Origin: Paenibacillus sp. 1001270B_150601_E10
Lineage (GTDB): Bacteria; Bacillota; Bacilli; Paenibacillales; Paenibacillaceae
Length of the DNA stretch: 64,000 bases
Direction: 5' to 3'
Assembly: GCF_015558675.1 (NCBI RefSeq)
Contig: NZ_JADMOL010000002.1
Location: 393,509-457,508, forward strand
Part shown: piece after piece, positions 27,361 through 36,686 of the stretch
Layout of the letters: each line of letters starts with the position of its first letter
Position numbering within the stretch: position 1 is the first letter of the stretch
Notes under the pieces: model-generated
The model's input: only the letters and a program-made list of their open reading frames with translations
What the model was told of the DNA's origin: nothing
The model's database searches: none
Position numbers and translations under genes: made by a program

Positions 27361-29419
27361 GCACATCCTTTTAGAAATTGGGATGGAAGAGGTTCCTGCT
27401 CGCTTCATGCGTGCTGCTATGGAACAGCTCAAGGAGCGTACTGCTGAGTGGCTGGAACAAGCTCGAATTCAGCACGACGATATTCTAGCTTATGCTACGC
27501 CTCGTCGTTTGACGGTGCTCGTACAGAATGCTGCTGATAAGCAAAGCGATGTTCATGAAGAAGTAAAAGGGCCTGCACGAAAGATCGCGCTCGATGAGAA
27601 TGGAGAATGGTCAAAGGCGGCTCAAGGCTTTGCAAGAAGCCAAGGCATTTCACCAGACCAATTCTTTTTTAAAGAGCTGAACGGCGTTGAATATATTTAT
27701 GCGAATAAAAGCAGCATCGGTGCGGATACGAGCGACGTGCTGGCTGAAGGGCTGACAAGCATCGTGCATGCGATGACTTTCCCGAAAAATATGAGATGGG
27801 GCGCTCATGAGATGCGTTTTGTGCGTCCGATTCGTTGGATCGTGGCGCTGCACGGAACAGACATTATTCCGCTTGAATTCGCTCAAGTGAAGGCAGGCAA
27901 TGTATCGCGCGGACATCGCTTCTTAGGGCAGGATACCATTATTGAAGAGCCTTCCCAATATGTAGAGCGTCTTCGTGAGCAGTATGTAATGGTGGACGTG
28001 GAAGAGCGCGAGAAGCTTATCGTTGAGCAAATCGAGGTTCTAGCTAACAGCAATCAGTGGGATATTGCAATGAAAGAGGACCTTTTGGAAGAAGTATTGT
28101 TCCTCGTGGAATATCCAACAGCATTGTACGGTTCCTTCGATGAATCGTTCCTTCACATTCCGAAGGAAGTGCTGATCACATCCATGCGTGAGCATCAGCG
28201 CTATTTCCCTGTATTCAACAAAGCTGGGGAACTGCTGCCTCACTTTGTCACCGTACGAAATGGGGATGAGAAAGGCATCGATCAGGTAGCGCGAGGCAAT
28301 GAAAAAGTTCTTCGCGCACGCTTGTCTGACGCAAAATTCTTCTACGCAGAGGATCAGAAGCTTCAAATCGAAGCATGCAACGCGAAGCTGAATTCCATCG
28401 TCTTCCATGAAGAGCTTGGAACGCTTGGGGATAAGGTTCGACGCATTCAGTCGATCGCAGATCAGCTCGCAGAAGCGATTCAAGCAGAACAAGAGACTCG
28501 TACGCTGACGAATCGCGCAGCCGAGATCTGTAAATTCGACCTTGTTACTCAAATGGTGTATGAATTCCCTGAGCTCCAAGGTGTTATGGGCGAGGATTAC
28601 GCCTTGAAGCTCGGCGAGCATCAAGCGGTAGCAAGAGCGATTAACGAGCATTACAAGCCTCGCTACGCTGGAGATCCTGCTCCTGCAACAACGGTGGGCG
28701 CACTTATTAGTATGGCCGATAAGCTTGATACGATGGTCGGATGCTTTGCGATCGGCATTATTCCTACGGGCTCGCAGGATCCATACGCGCTTCGCAGACA
28801 GGCAACGGGCATCGTACAAATATTGCTCGAGCGTGAGCTGCCAGTTCAATTGACAACCTTGTTCGATATTGCGATTCAAGTATTGGAAAATGCACAATTG
28901 TTGAAACGTAATCGCGATGACGTACGTAAAGACTTATATGAGTTCTTTGGGCTTCGCGTGAAAAATGTACTTTCCGAACAAGTTCGTTACGATGTGGTTG
29001 ATGCTGTCATGGCTGCTGGCTATGATGATGTGAAGCTTGCGGTTGAACGTGGGGCAACGCTGATGAGTGCCGTTTCGAAAGAAGCATTCAAGACGACTGT
29101 TGAATCGTTCAATCGTGTAGCGAATCTTGCTGCTAAAGCCTCAGTATCTGATATAGATGCAGCGTTGTTTGAGCAGGAAGAAGAGCGTGCGCTATATTCC
29201 AGCTGGCAAGCTGCACATGATCAATATGTGAAGGCAGCGAATACCGACGAAGCGCTGGCTGCATTCTGCAGCATGGAAGAAGCTATTACGAAGTTCTTCG
29301 ATCATGTTATGGTTATGGCTAAGGATGAAGCGGTCAAGAATAACCGCTTGAGTCTTTTGAAGGCTATCGCAGAGGATTTGAAGCAGTTTGCGGATTTCTC
29401 GAAGCTGGTATGGGCATAA
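27353..29419 (+). CDS. glyS: Glycine-tRNA ligase beta subunit
   Basis: 688 residues, the usual length. Starts [19 protein letters not shown]; contains FPKNMRWG and [11 protein letters not shown], typical of GlyS. Provides tRNA binding for the tetrameric enzyme. The ATG lies inside the end of glyQ with GAGAGGA before it, so the two are co-translated. A strong terminator follows. Confidence 0.98.
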   Translation: MPKHILLEIGMEEVPARFMRAAMEQLKERTAEWLEQARIQHDDILAYATPRRLTVLVQNAADKQSDVHEEVKGPARKIALDENGEWSKAAQGFARSQGISPDQFFFKELNGVEYIYANKSSIGADTSDVLAEGLTSIVHAMTFPKNMRWGAHEMRFVRPIRWIVALHGTDIIPLEFAQVKAGNVSRGHRFLGQDTIIEEPSQYVERLREQYVMVDVEEREKLIVEQIEVLANSNQWDIAMKEDLLEEVLFLVEYPTALYGSFDESFLHIPKEVLITSMREHQRYFPVFNKAGELLPHFVTVRNGDEKGIDQVARGNEKVLRARLSDAKFFYAEDQKLQIEACNAKLNSIVFHEELGTLGDKVRRIQSIADQLAEAIQAEQETRTLTNRAAEICKFDLVTQMVYEFPELQGVMGEDYALKLGEHQAVARAINEHYKPRYAGDPAPATTVGALISMADKLDTMVGCFAIGIIPTGSQDPYALRRQATGIVQILLERELPVQLTTLFDIAIQVLENAQLLKRNRDDVRKDLYEFFGLRVKNVLSEQVRYDVVDAVMAAGYDDVKLAVERGATLMSAVSKEAFKTTVESFNRVANLAAKASVSDIDAALFEQEEERALYSSWQAAHDQYVKAANTDEALAAFCSMEEAITKFFDHVMVMAKDEAVKNNRLSLLKAIAEDLKQFADFSKLVWA

Positions 29420-29487
29420 CCCAGATGAAGTAGCAAGATCACAAGCCATGCTGAGCAAGTATGAATCCTGTTTATCGTAGATTATAG

Positions 29488-29538
29488 AACCGCGAAACAA
29501 CAGAGATGTTTTATTCTCTGACATGTTTCGCGGTTTTT
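29488..29538 (+). terminator. Terminator of glyQS
   Basis: ACCGCGAAACA pairs with TGTTTCGCGGT and an inner CAGAGA/TCTCTG, followed by TTTTT. The remaining 190 bp to the next gene hold a TATAAT inside the palindrome CGTATATAATATACG (29613-29627) and a second palindrome ACGTTAACGT (29655-29664), perhaps promoter and operator of yqxD. Confidence 0.85.
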
Positions 29539-29728
29539 GTGGGCATTTGACACATATTGAGGTCCAATTTTTGAAAAGCTATTTTTAGTTGCAGGATTTT
29601 ACGAACAAACAGCGTATATAATATACGAATCATGTACGTTTCAAAAGTGACATGACGTTAACGTAGGCGTGGTATCTCTAAAAATTGGTACCTGCCGATA
29701 CGTTGTAGTCTCAGATTGGTGATGGTAA

Positions 29729-30205
29729 ATGAAGCGAGTCACAACAATCATCGTAGATGCAGATGCTTGCCCTGTTAAGGATGAGATACAAAGGGTCAGT
29801 CATGATTATCATGTCGATGTGCTCTTTGTGGCGTCCTATGCAGCTTATATGCATGATCAACCCCAGCTTGATCGTGTAAAGTGGGTGTTTGTTGATCAAG
29901 ATTATCAGGCGGCAGATATGTATATTGCAAATCATGCGCGGTCAGAGGATATAATCGTAACGAACGATTATGGTTTGGCCGCGCTCTGTTTGCCAAGAGG
30001 GGCTAAAGTCCTAACGCCAAGAGGCAAGGAACTCGATGCGTCGAATCTTGATGATCTGCTCACAAGCAGGCATGTAGCGGCTAAAGCCCGTCGTGCGGGG
30101 CAGAAGACCAAAGGTCCTAAACCGATGACGGATGATGATCGCAAGTTTTTCCAACATAAATTGACAAAACTTTTGCTTCGTTTGCAGGAGAACCATGCAA
30201 CATAG
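29729..30205 (+). CDS. yqxD: YaiI/YqxD family (UPF0178) protein
   Basis: 158 residues. N-terminal IIVDADACPVKDEI, then VTNDYGLAALCL and the C-terminal RRAGQKTKGPKPMTDDDR are characteristic of the DUF188/YaiI family. The conserved aspartates suggest a PIN-like nuclease fold; activity is unproven. First gene of the dnaG-sigA group, as in Bacillus. Confidence 0.93.
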   Translation: MKRVTTIIVDADACPVKDEIQRVSHDYHVDVLFVASYAAYMHDQPQLDRVKWVFVDQDYQAADMYIANHARSEDIIVTNDYGLAALCLPRGAKVLTPRGKELDASNLDDLLTSRHVAAKARRAGQKTKGPKPMTDDDRKFFQHKLTKLLLRLQENHAT

Positions 30206-30242
30206 CGAATAGTATATTTGTTCGATTGAAGGTGATGAGGCT

Positions 30243-32072
30243 GTGCACGGAAAAGGACTTATTCCTGAGGAATTCATCTCCGAGGTACTGAAGCATAATG
30301 ACATTGTCGATGTAGTAGGCAAGTACGTGCATTTGACAAAGCAGGGGAAGTATTTGAAGGGACTATGCCCATTCCATTCCGAGAAGACACCGTCATTCAC
30401 TGTGACGCCGGACAAGCAGATCTACCATTGTTATGGCTGTGGGGCGAGTGGCAATGTGATACATTTTGTCATGGGGATTGAAGGCTATTCTTTCCCGGAA
30501 GCCGTCAAACAATTAGCAGAGGATGTAGAGCTTAACTTTCAATGGGACACGCTCTCGATGGAGAGAAATCCTAAGCATGAAGCGAGAGACCAGATTATTG
30601 AGGCACACGAGCTGGCAGCGAAGCTGTACCATTATATTTTGATGAACACTGCTCATGGCCAGGAGGCGCTATCCTACTTAAGGAATCGCGGCTTCTCTGA
30701 CAAGCTCATCGAGCAATTCCAAATGGGGTATGCACCCCCTCAATGGGATACACTTGTGCAGCTGCTCACAAAGCGCAATTTTCCTCTCCGCTTAATGGAG
30801 CAAGGTGGCCTAATCTCTGCTAGACACCAACAAGAAGGATTTGTTGACCGCTTCCGAGACCGGATCATGTTCCCGATATGGGATCGCAAAGGCAAGGTCG
30901 TTGGCTTTGCCGGTCGGATAATGGGAGAAGGCCAACCGAAGTATCTGAACTCGCCTGAGACGATGGTTTTTAATAAGTCTAAGCTCTTATACAATCTACA
31001 TCAAGCTAGACCGCAGATTAAGCGAACAGGACAAGTTGTGCTGTTCGAAGGCTTTGCAGATGTGATTCAAGCTTGGAATGGGGAAGTGTTCAACGGAGTT
31101 GCCACGATGGGCACCGCGCTTACACAAGAGCATGTAACCACCTTGAAGCGTTTAACAGATCGAGTGGTGATTTGCTTTGACGGGGATGATGCTGGACAAG
31201 CCTCAACCTTGAAGAGCGTGCCTATGCTAGAAGCGGGTGGACTGCACGTTGCTGTTGCCATGCTGCCAGATCGGTTAGATCCAGATGAGTATTTGAAGAA
31301 ATATGGAGCAGAACGATTCAGACATGCCATTCTAAATGCGGCGGTTACACCGGTCAAATTCCAACTGCTAAGTTTGCGAAGACATCATATACTGCTAGAA
31401 GATGATGGCAAACGGCGTTACATGGAAGAAGCGATGAAAGTCATTGCCCCAATTGACTCGCCTGCTGAGCGTGAGATGCACTTAAAGGAACTCTCCGGTC
31501 AGGTCGATATATCACTGGAGGCGCTTAAGCAAGAATGCTTCGAGGTTCGCCAGAAGCTTCAAAAAATGCATCATGCCGGGGATAATCCAGACAATTGGTG
31601 GAATAATGATAGGAATGATAAGCGAAGTATGGCTCCACCTACATTGAAGCCTGCTTATGTTTATGCGGAGCAGCGATTGCTTGCTCTTATGTTTCAGGAT
31701 GCCGAGGTTGCGTTATATGTTGAGGAACGGCTCGGTGAACAATTTAATGTAGATGATCATGCGGCGCTCGCCGCTTATCTATATGCTTACTACACGCAAG
31801 GGAAAGAGCCGGATTTCAGCCGATTCCTGGCTACCCTGCATGACGATCGGCTAGAGCAGACGGCTGCTTCGATCTCACTCGCAGAAGTACCCTTGAGTTA
31901 CGATCATGCGCTGCTCGATGATTATATTGATCTTATCAAAAAGGTTCCAAGACAGCGCGAGATTGAAAGCAAAAAAGAACAGATCGTGCAAGCAGAACGT
32001 GCTGGAGATGTCTTGCTTGCAGCAAAGATTGCACAAGAAATTATCGCCCTAGAGCAACAACTGAAGCGTTAG
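30243..32072 (+). CDS. dnaG: DNA primase DnaG
   Basis: 609 residues from GTG 30243 (AAGGTGATGAG upstream). CHC2 zinc ribbon CPFHSEKTPSF...CYGCGASG (about residues 40-65), TOPRIM core with VLFEGFADVIQAW (about 263) and CFDGDDAGQAS (about 314), and a C-terminal helicase-binding region. Synthesises RNA primers at the fork. Followed 31 bp later by sigA, the classical macromolecular synthesis arrangement. Confidence 0.97.
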   Translation: MHGKGLIPEEFISEVLKHNDIVDVVGKYVHLTKQGKYLKGLCPFHSEKTPSFTVTPDKQIYHCYGCGASGNVIHFVMGIEGYSFPEAVKQLAEDVELNFQWDTLSMERNPKHEARDQIIEAHELAAKLYHYILMNTAHGQEALSYLRNRGFSDKLIEQFQMGYAPPQWDTLVQLLTKRNFPLRLMEQGGLISARHQQEGFVDRFRDRIMFPIWDRKGKVVGFAGRIMGEGQPKYLNSPETMVFNKSKLLYNLHQARPQIKRTGQVVLFEGFADVIQAWNGEVFNGVATMGTALTQEHVTTLKRLTDRVVICFDGDDAGQASTLKSVPMLEAGGLHVAVAMLPDRLDPDEYLKKYGAERFRHAILNAAVTPVKFQLLSLRRHHILLEDDGKRRYMEEAMKVIAPIDSPAEREMHLKELSGQVDISLEALKQECFEVRQKLQKMHHAGDNPDNWWNNDRNDKRSMAPPTLKPAYVYAEQRLLALMFQDAEVALYVEERLGEQFNVDDHAALAAYLYAYYTQGKEPDFSRFLATLHDDRLEQTAASISLAEVPLSYDHALLDDYIDLIKKVPRQREIESKKEQIVQAERAGDVLLAAKIAQEIIALEQQLKR

Positions 32073-32103
32073 CCGAGGAGTCTAGGGAGGAGGGAGTCGG
32101 AAT

Positions 32104-33231
32104 ATGGCGAATGATCAACATACTGGACTAGAAGCCGAAGCTGCTTTAGACCAAGTCAAGGATCAGTTGATTGAGCTCGGAAAGAAGCGAGGGACATTAA
32201 CGTATAAAGAGATAGCAGAAAAATTGTCTACTTTCGAGCAAGATGCTGATCAAATGGACGAGTTCTACGAGCAGTTAAACGATAATGGAATCGAAATTAC
32301 GGAAAACGATGAGATGAGCAGAAGCTCTTCAAATGCTGAGCCGGACCAAGAGGAGCATGACGATTTCCATTATGATGATGATCTGTCCTTGCCGCCAGGC
32401 ATCAAGATCAATGACCCTGTTCGTATGTATCTGAAGGAGATTGGTCGTGTACCGCTCCTGTCTGCAGAAGAAGAAATTGAGCTTGCGGAACGCATCGAAA
32501 ACGGAGATGAAGAAGCGAAGAAACGTCTTGCTGAAGCGAACCTCCGTCTTGTTGTAAGTATTGCGAAGCGCTATGTTGGTCGTGGAATGCTGTTCCTGGA
32601 TTTGATTCAAGAAGGTAATATGGGTCTAATCAAGGCGGTTGAGAAGTTTGACCACCGTAAAGGCTTCAAATTCAGTACCTATGCGACATGGTGGATTCGT
32701 CAAGCGATCACCCGTGCGATTGCTGACCAAGCGCGTACCATTCGTATCCCGGTTCATATGGTGGAAACGATCAACAAGCTGATCCGTGTGTCCCGTCAGC
32801 TCCTGCAAGAGCTAGGACGCGAACCAACGCCGGAAGAAATAGCGGCTGAGATGGAGCTTAGTGTTGAGAAGGTTCGTGAGATTATGAAGATTGCTCAGGA
32901 GCCAGTATCCCTAGAGACGCCAATTGGTGAAGAGGATGACTCTCATCTTGGAGACTTTATCGAGGATCAAGAAGCACTTGCGCCAGCAGATGCGGCTGCC
33001 TATGAGCTTCTGAAGGAGCAGTTGGAGGATGTGCTCGATACGCTGACTGAGCGTGAAGAGAATGTACTGCGACTACGCTTTGGCCTAGATGATGGCCGTA
33101 CGCGCACCCTTGAAGAAGTAGGCAAGGTGTTCGGCGTTACTCGTGAACGGATTCGTCAGATTGAGGCGAAGGCACTTCGTAAGCTTCGTCACCCTAGCCG
33201 AAGCAAACGACTTAAAGATTTCTTAGAATAA
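32104..33231 (+). CDS. sigA: RNA polymerase sigma factor RpoD/SigA
   Basis: 375 residues. Region 1.1-like N-terminus with an acidic stretch, region 1.2 ([17 protein letters not shown]), 2.3-2.4 ([17 protein letters not shown] and [15 protein letters not shown]), region 3 and region 4.2 ([21 protein letters not shown]). Main vegetative sigma factor. GGGAGGAGGG ribosome site. Third gene of the primase-sigma group. Confidence 0.98.
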   Translation: MANDQHTGLEAEAALDQVKDQLIELGKKRGTLTYKEIAEKLSTFEQDADQMDEFYEQLNDNGIEITENDEMSRSSSNAEPDQEEHDDFHYDDDLSLPPGIKINDPVRMYLKEIGRVPLLSAEEEIELAERIENGDEEAKKRLAEANLRLVVSIAKRYVGRGMLFLDLIQEGNMGLIKAVEKFDHRKGFKFSTYATWWIRQAITRAIADQARTIRIPVHMVETINKLIRVSRQLLQELGREPTPEEIAAEMELSVEKVREIMKIAQEPVSLETPIGEEDDSHLGDFIEDQEALAPADAAAYELLKEQLEDVLDTLTEREENVLRLRFGLDDGRTRTLEEVGKVFGVTRERIRQIEAKALRKLRHPSRSKRLKDFLE

Positions 33232-33242
33232 TTCATTCATGG

Positions 33243-33294
33243 ATAGACCTTCTGTCGGCTGCTTACGGCTCGTACAGCGAGGTCTATTCTTCCT
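33243..33294 (+). terminator. Probable terminator after sigA
   Basis: ATAGACCT (33243-33250) pairs with AGGTCTAT (33280-33287), with an inner GCTG-type helix, followed by TCTTCCTT. The T-run is interrupted, so it may be partial. Confidence 0.5.
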
Positions 33295-33335
33295 TATTCA
33301 AGGGATAAACAACTTACTCGTATCATCCTGGATGA

Positions 33336-34226
33336 ATGGTGTTAGGAAGGTGGGTGCAGACACTGGACGCAGAGCAAAAACGATTCATCACCCAAGAGAT
33401 TCAGAACTGGCGGAAAAATCGAATTCTGCCAGAAATGTACTGTGACTTTCTGCTTACTTTATACGGGCGAGAGATGGTTGAAGACGTACCTGAATCTGAA
33501 ACAAAAAAACACTGGACCGACAGCATCTTATCCATGTCCATTCGACAATGTTTGACTGTTTTTATCAGTATTGCCTTCATTTGTATTGTTGGAATTTATT
33601 TTACCGTTTTTCCGTTACCAATGCAAATATTGACCGTTGGAAGTATCTTTTTATTGTTTGGCATTCGAGCGATTAAGGTCAAAGAGGGTAATTCGGTTGC
33701 CCGTTCTCTCCTAATGGGAATTGGGCTTGTCTCATTCAGCATTGGAGGACAATGGGTCTTAGCTCAGATTCAAATGCAGGAATCTGGATTCTACTTTCGG
33801 ATTGCACTGCTGGCTGCGTCAGCCTTATTGTGGCTGGTGTGCGGAATGATTGTGAGAAGTGCTTGGATTCAATGGATAGGATTAATGCATGTTGCAATCG
33901 CTTATATGCTACTTATCATGCATGTCATGCCTGAGTTGAACAGCATGCTGCTTCAATGGCTGTGGATACCCGAAGCACTTCTACTGATCTGGATGGCATG
34001 GATGGTACATAAGCGTAAGCGAGGGGTGTCGGCAGCACTGTTGCTCACTGCAATCTCATGTGTGCTCGCCCCTGAGATGATGCAGCTTATGCGGTCGGAT
34101 ATCAACCCCTCCTGGGCAATCCAAGTAGAGAGTGTGCTGCTTGTTAAAGTGCTTAGCATCATGCTGATAGGCTTTTATTTTAGAAAACAGTGGGTGAAAT
34201 GGATTCGTGACAATAAAAATATCTAG
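33336..34226 (+). CDS. Polytopic membrane protein of unknown function
   Basis: 296 residues if started at ATG 33336; GTG 33354, just behind AGGAAGGTGG, is an alternative. A soluble N-terminal part of about 65 residues (LDAEQKRFITQEIQNWRKN) is followed by roughly eight hydrophobic spans. It overlaps the start of trmK by 20 bp. In Bacillus a cytochrome c550 gene (cccA) lies in this interval; this protein is unrelated, with no haem motif CxxCH. The soluble head plus many helices recalls DUF2157-type proteins, but I cannot assign a family. Confidence 0.75.
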   Translation: MVLGRWVQTLDAEQKRFITQEIQNWRKNRILPEMYCDFLLTLYGREMVEDVPESETKKHWTDSILSMSIRQCLTVFISIAFICIVGIYFTVFPLPMQILTVGSIFLLFGIRAIKVKEGNSVARSLLMGIGLVSFSIGGQWVLAQIQMQESGFYFRIALLAASALLWLVCGMIVRSAWIQWIGLMHVAIAYMLLIMHVMPELNSMLLQWLWIPEALLLIWMAWMVHKRKRGVSAALLLTAISCVLAPEMMQLMRSDINPSWAIQVESVLLVKVLSIMLIGFYFRKQWVKWIRDNKNI

Positions 34227-34995
34227 ACGTTTACAATGCATTGCAGATCTGGTGCCACAAGGTAGCAAAGTAGCTGACATTGGCTCTGATCATGCACTCT
34301 TGCCTGCTTACTTGGTGAAAGAGGGCATCGTAACTTTCTCTATAGCAGGGGAAGTGAATAAAGGACCTTATGAAGCTGCGCTTCGCCAAGTAAAAGGCAC
34401 TCTAATCGAGGATAAAGTGAGTGTCCGATTAGGGGACGGCCTAGCCGTTATCAAGCCAGGTGAAGTCGATTGTATTACGATTGCAGGCATGGGCGGAAGC
34501 CTCATCGCAAGCATCTTAAATGCAGATAAAGCAAAGCTTGAAGGTGTAAATACGCTCATTCTTCAGCCAAACGTAGGGGAAGAATTTGTACGCAGATGGC
34601 TAAGCGAGAATGGCTGGCTTCTGCAGGAGGAGCACATCTTAGAGGAGGATGGGAAAATATACGAGATCCTTCTTGCGAGTAAGGTGGATTCCGATACCTT
34701 TATGAAAGAGGAGCAGCATCTTTATCAGGATCAACCGCTCGGAACCTTGACTTTAGATCGAAGCTGGCTGATGCAGCTTGGACCATATCTTGTGCGTCAG
34801 CCTGATGAGGTGCTGATCAAGAAGTGGTCGAACGAGATTCGCAAGCAGGAACGAATCCTGTCTACAATGGCTGCGACGAATTCGAATGAAGTCAAGGAGA
34901 AGCGTGAGCATTTTGAAGCCTATAAAAGAGCATTGGAGGAGATTGTAGCATGTTGGCAAAAGGACAAACGATCACTCAATGGATGGAAAAATTAG
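34207..34995 (+). CDS. trmK: tRNA (adenine(22)-N1)-methyltransferase TrmK
   Basis: 262 residues from GTG 34207. It begins ISRRLQCIADLVPQGSKVADIGSDHALLPAYL, with the SAM motif ADIGSDHA, then GEVNKGPYEAA and ITIAGMGGSLIA. These are the conserved blocks of TrmK/YqfN, which makes m1A22 in tRNA. It overlaps the membrane-protein gene before it and, by 46 bp, the Nif3-like gene after it. Confidence 0.95.
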   Translation: MTIKISRRLQCIADLVPQGSKVADIGSDHALLPAYLVKEGIVTFSIAGEVNKGPYEAALRQVKGTLIEDKVSVRLGDGLAVIKPGEVDCITIAGMGGSLIASILNADKAKLEGVNTLILQPNVGEEFVRRWLSENGWLLQEEHILEEDGKIYEILLASKVDSDTFMKEEQHLYQDQPLGTLTLDRSWLMQLGPYLVRQPDEVLIKKWSNEIRKQERILSTMAATNSNEVKEKREHFEAYKRALEEIVACWQKDKRSLNGWKN

Positions 34996-36065
34996 CACCA
35001 AAGTCGGTTGCCATGCCTGATGATCGGATTGGGCTGCAGCTTGGATCTTTGCAGCGTGATGTAAGCAATGTACTTGTAGCGCTGGATGTTACGGACGAAG
35101 TCGTAGACGAAGCGATTGCTTTGGGTGCGGAACTCATCATTGCACATCATGCTATTATTTTCCGACCACTTAAGGATTTGCAGACCGATACGTCTCAAGG
35201 GCGCTTATATGAAAAGCTGATTAAGCATGACATTGCGGTGTACATCAGCCACACGAATTACGACATTGCTGAGGGCGGCATGAATGATCTCATGGCAGAG
35301 GCGCTTGACCTTAGGCAGACGAAGGTGCTGTGGAAGACAGGCGAAGACAAGTTGGAGAAGCTGGTTGTATTCGTTCCAAAGTCGCATGCTGACAGTGTCC
35401 GCACCGCGATCTTAGATACAGGAGCAGGCCATATCGGCGACTACAGCCATTGCAGCTTCAATGTGGAGGGAGAAGGCACCTTCAAGCCGCTTGAGGGTAC
35501 AAACCCGTTTATCGGCTCTACAGGGACAGTTGAGCAGGTTGAGGAAGTGCGTATTGAGACGATTATACCATCATCCATCAAAAGCCGCGTCTTAAGAGCA
35601 ATGCTGAAGGCGCATCCTTATGAGGAAGCTGCGTACGATCTTTATCCGGTAAGCCTCAACGGCAAGCCATACGGATTAGGGCGAGTCGGCAAGTTGGAGC
35701 AGCCAAAGCCGCTTGCTGAAGTCGTAGAGTTGGTTAAAGAACGTTTTGAGGTGCCATATGTAAGAGTGGTGGGGGATTTGAACACTTCGATTCGCAAGAT
35801 AGCGGTGCTTGGCGGATCTGGCGGACGCAGTGTAAACCATACCTTATTCCACGGAGCTGATGTGCTGGTGGCAGGTGATATTGACTATCATACGGCACAT
35901 GATGCGCTCGTAGCAGGCTTGTGCATCATTGATCCAGGTCACAATGCGGAGAAGATTATGAAGAAGAGCGTTGCAGCTCGACTTCAAGCCATGGCAGAAG
36001 AGAATGGGGCAAGCACAGTTTTCCATGCTTCTCATATCGCTACCGAACCCTTTCAATTTATGTAA
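34950..36065 (+). CDS. Nif3-like dinuclear metal centre protein (YqfO)
   Basis: 371 residues, the long Bacillus type with a PII-like insert between two Nif3 halves. Metal-binding histidines are in IIAHHAIIF and SHTNYD; the second half has GGSGGRSVNHTLFHGADVLVAGDIDYH. The GGAGGA site and ATG 34950 lie inside the end of trmK. Function of Nif3 proteins is unsettled; a hydrolase or metal-carrier role is proposed. rnpB follows. Confidence 0.93.
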   Translation: MLAKGQTITQWMEKLAPKSVAMPDDRIGLQLGSLQRDVSNVLVALDVTDEVVDEAIALGAELIIAHHAIIFRPLKDLQTDTSQGRLYEKLIKHDIAVYISHTNYDIAEGGMNDLMAEALDLRQTKVLWKTGEDKLEKLVVFVPKSHADSVRTAILDTGAGHIGDYSHCSFNVEGEGTFKPLEGTNPFIGSTGTVEQVEEVRIETIIPSSIKSRVLRAMLKAHPYEEAAYDLYPVSLNGKPYGLGRVGKLEQPKPLAEVVELVKERFEVPYVRVVGDLNTSIRKIAVLGGSGGRSVNHTLFHGADVLVAGDIDYHTAHDALVAGLCIIDPGHNAEKIMKKSVAARLQAMAEENGASTVFHASHIATEPFQFM

Positions 36066-36075
36066 AAGTTGAGTG

Positions 36076-36104
36076 TTGAGTTTCTCTTTCGAACCTAGTA
36101 TACT
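36076..36104 (+). promoter_or_regulatory. SigmaA promoter of rnpB
   Basis: TTGAGT (36076-36081), 17-bp spacer, TATACT (36099-36104), placing the start at about 36111, at the 5' end of the RNase P RNA. Confidence 0.75.
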
Positions 36105-36111
36105 AACGAAT

Positions 36112-36515
36112 GTTGCCGGAAAGTTTGTCAGACAATCGCTGGTGATTGATTCACGAGAGGAAAGTCCGGGCTCCATAGGGCAGGATGCTGGATAACGTCC
36201 AGTCAGCGCAAGTTGAAGGATAGTGCCACAGAAATGGACCGCCGATGGCCGCTTGCGGCACAGGCAAGGGTGGAACCGTGGTGTAAGAGACCACGAGGAA
36301 CACTGGTGACTTTGTTCCTGGTAAACCCCATCTGGAGCAAGACCTAATGAGACACATGCCCTTAGGGGCAGCCTTTGCCCGAGGCGTGTCTGGGTTGGTC
36401 GCTTGAGCGGCATAGCAATATGTCGCCTAGATAGATGATTGTCTCCTACTAGTGGAAGGGTTGTTCCCGTGATACCACGAACGGTACAGAACCCGGCTTA
36501 TGCCAAACTTTCCAT
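36112..36515 (+). ncRNA. rnpB: RNase P RNA, Bacillus (B) type
   Basis: About 400 nt. Conserved core elements are GAGAGGAAAGTCCGGGCTCC near the 5' end and ACAGAACCCGGCTTA near the 3' end. Helix P1 is formed by GGAAAGTTTG (36118-36127) and CAAACTTTCC (36504-36513). Catalytic RNA of tRNA 5' maturation. It has its own promoter and terminator. Confidence 0.97.
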
Positions 36516-36542
36516 AACTGCAACCACATGGTATACAAACAC

Positions 36543-36586
36543 AAGGGGTGCCTTGACGTCTTAGGACGATCAGCGCACCCCTTTTT
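36543..36586 (+). terminator. Terminator of rnpB
   Basis: AAGGGGTGC (36543-36551) pairs with GCACCCCTT (from 36575), followed by a T-run. The remaining 100 bp to the protease stop codon hold nothing I can name. Confidence 0.85.
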
Positions 36587-36686
36587 GCATGCCTATATTA
36601 CGTTTAACTGATATCATCAATAATATTAGGGTATTACCGTTTATTGTGTTAGAGCATATTTGGATAAAACGATGTAGCGGGCTTCG

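Noticed and set aside
28040..28897. 285-residue minus-strand frame within glyS
   Set aside because: Antisense to highly conserved glyS; no start signal.
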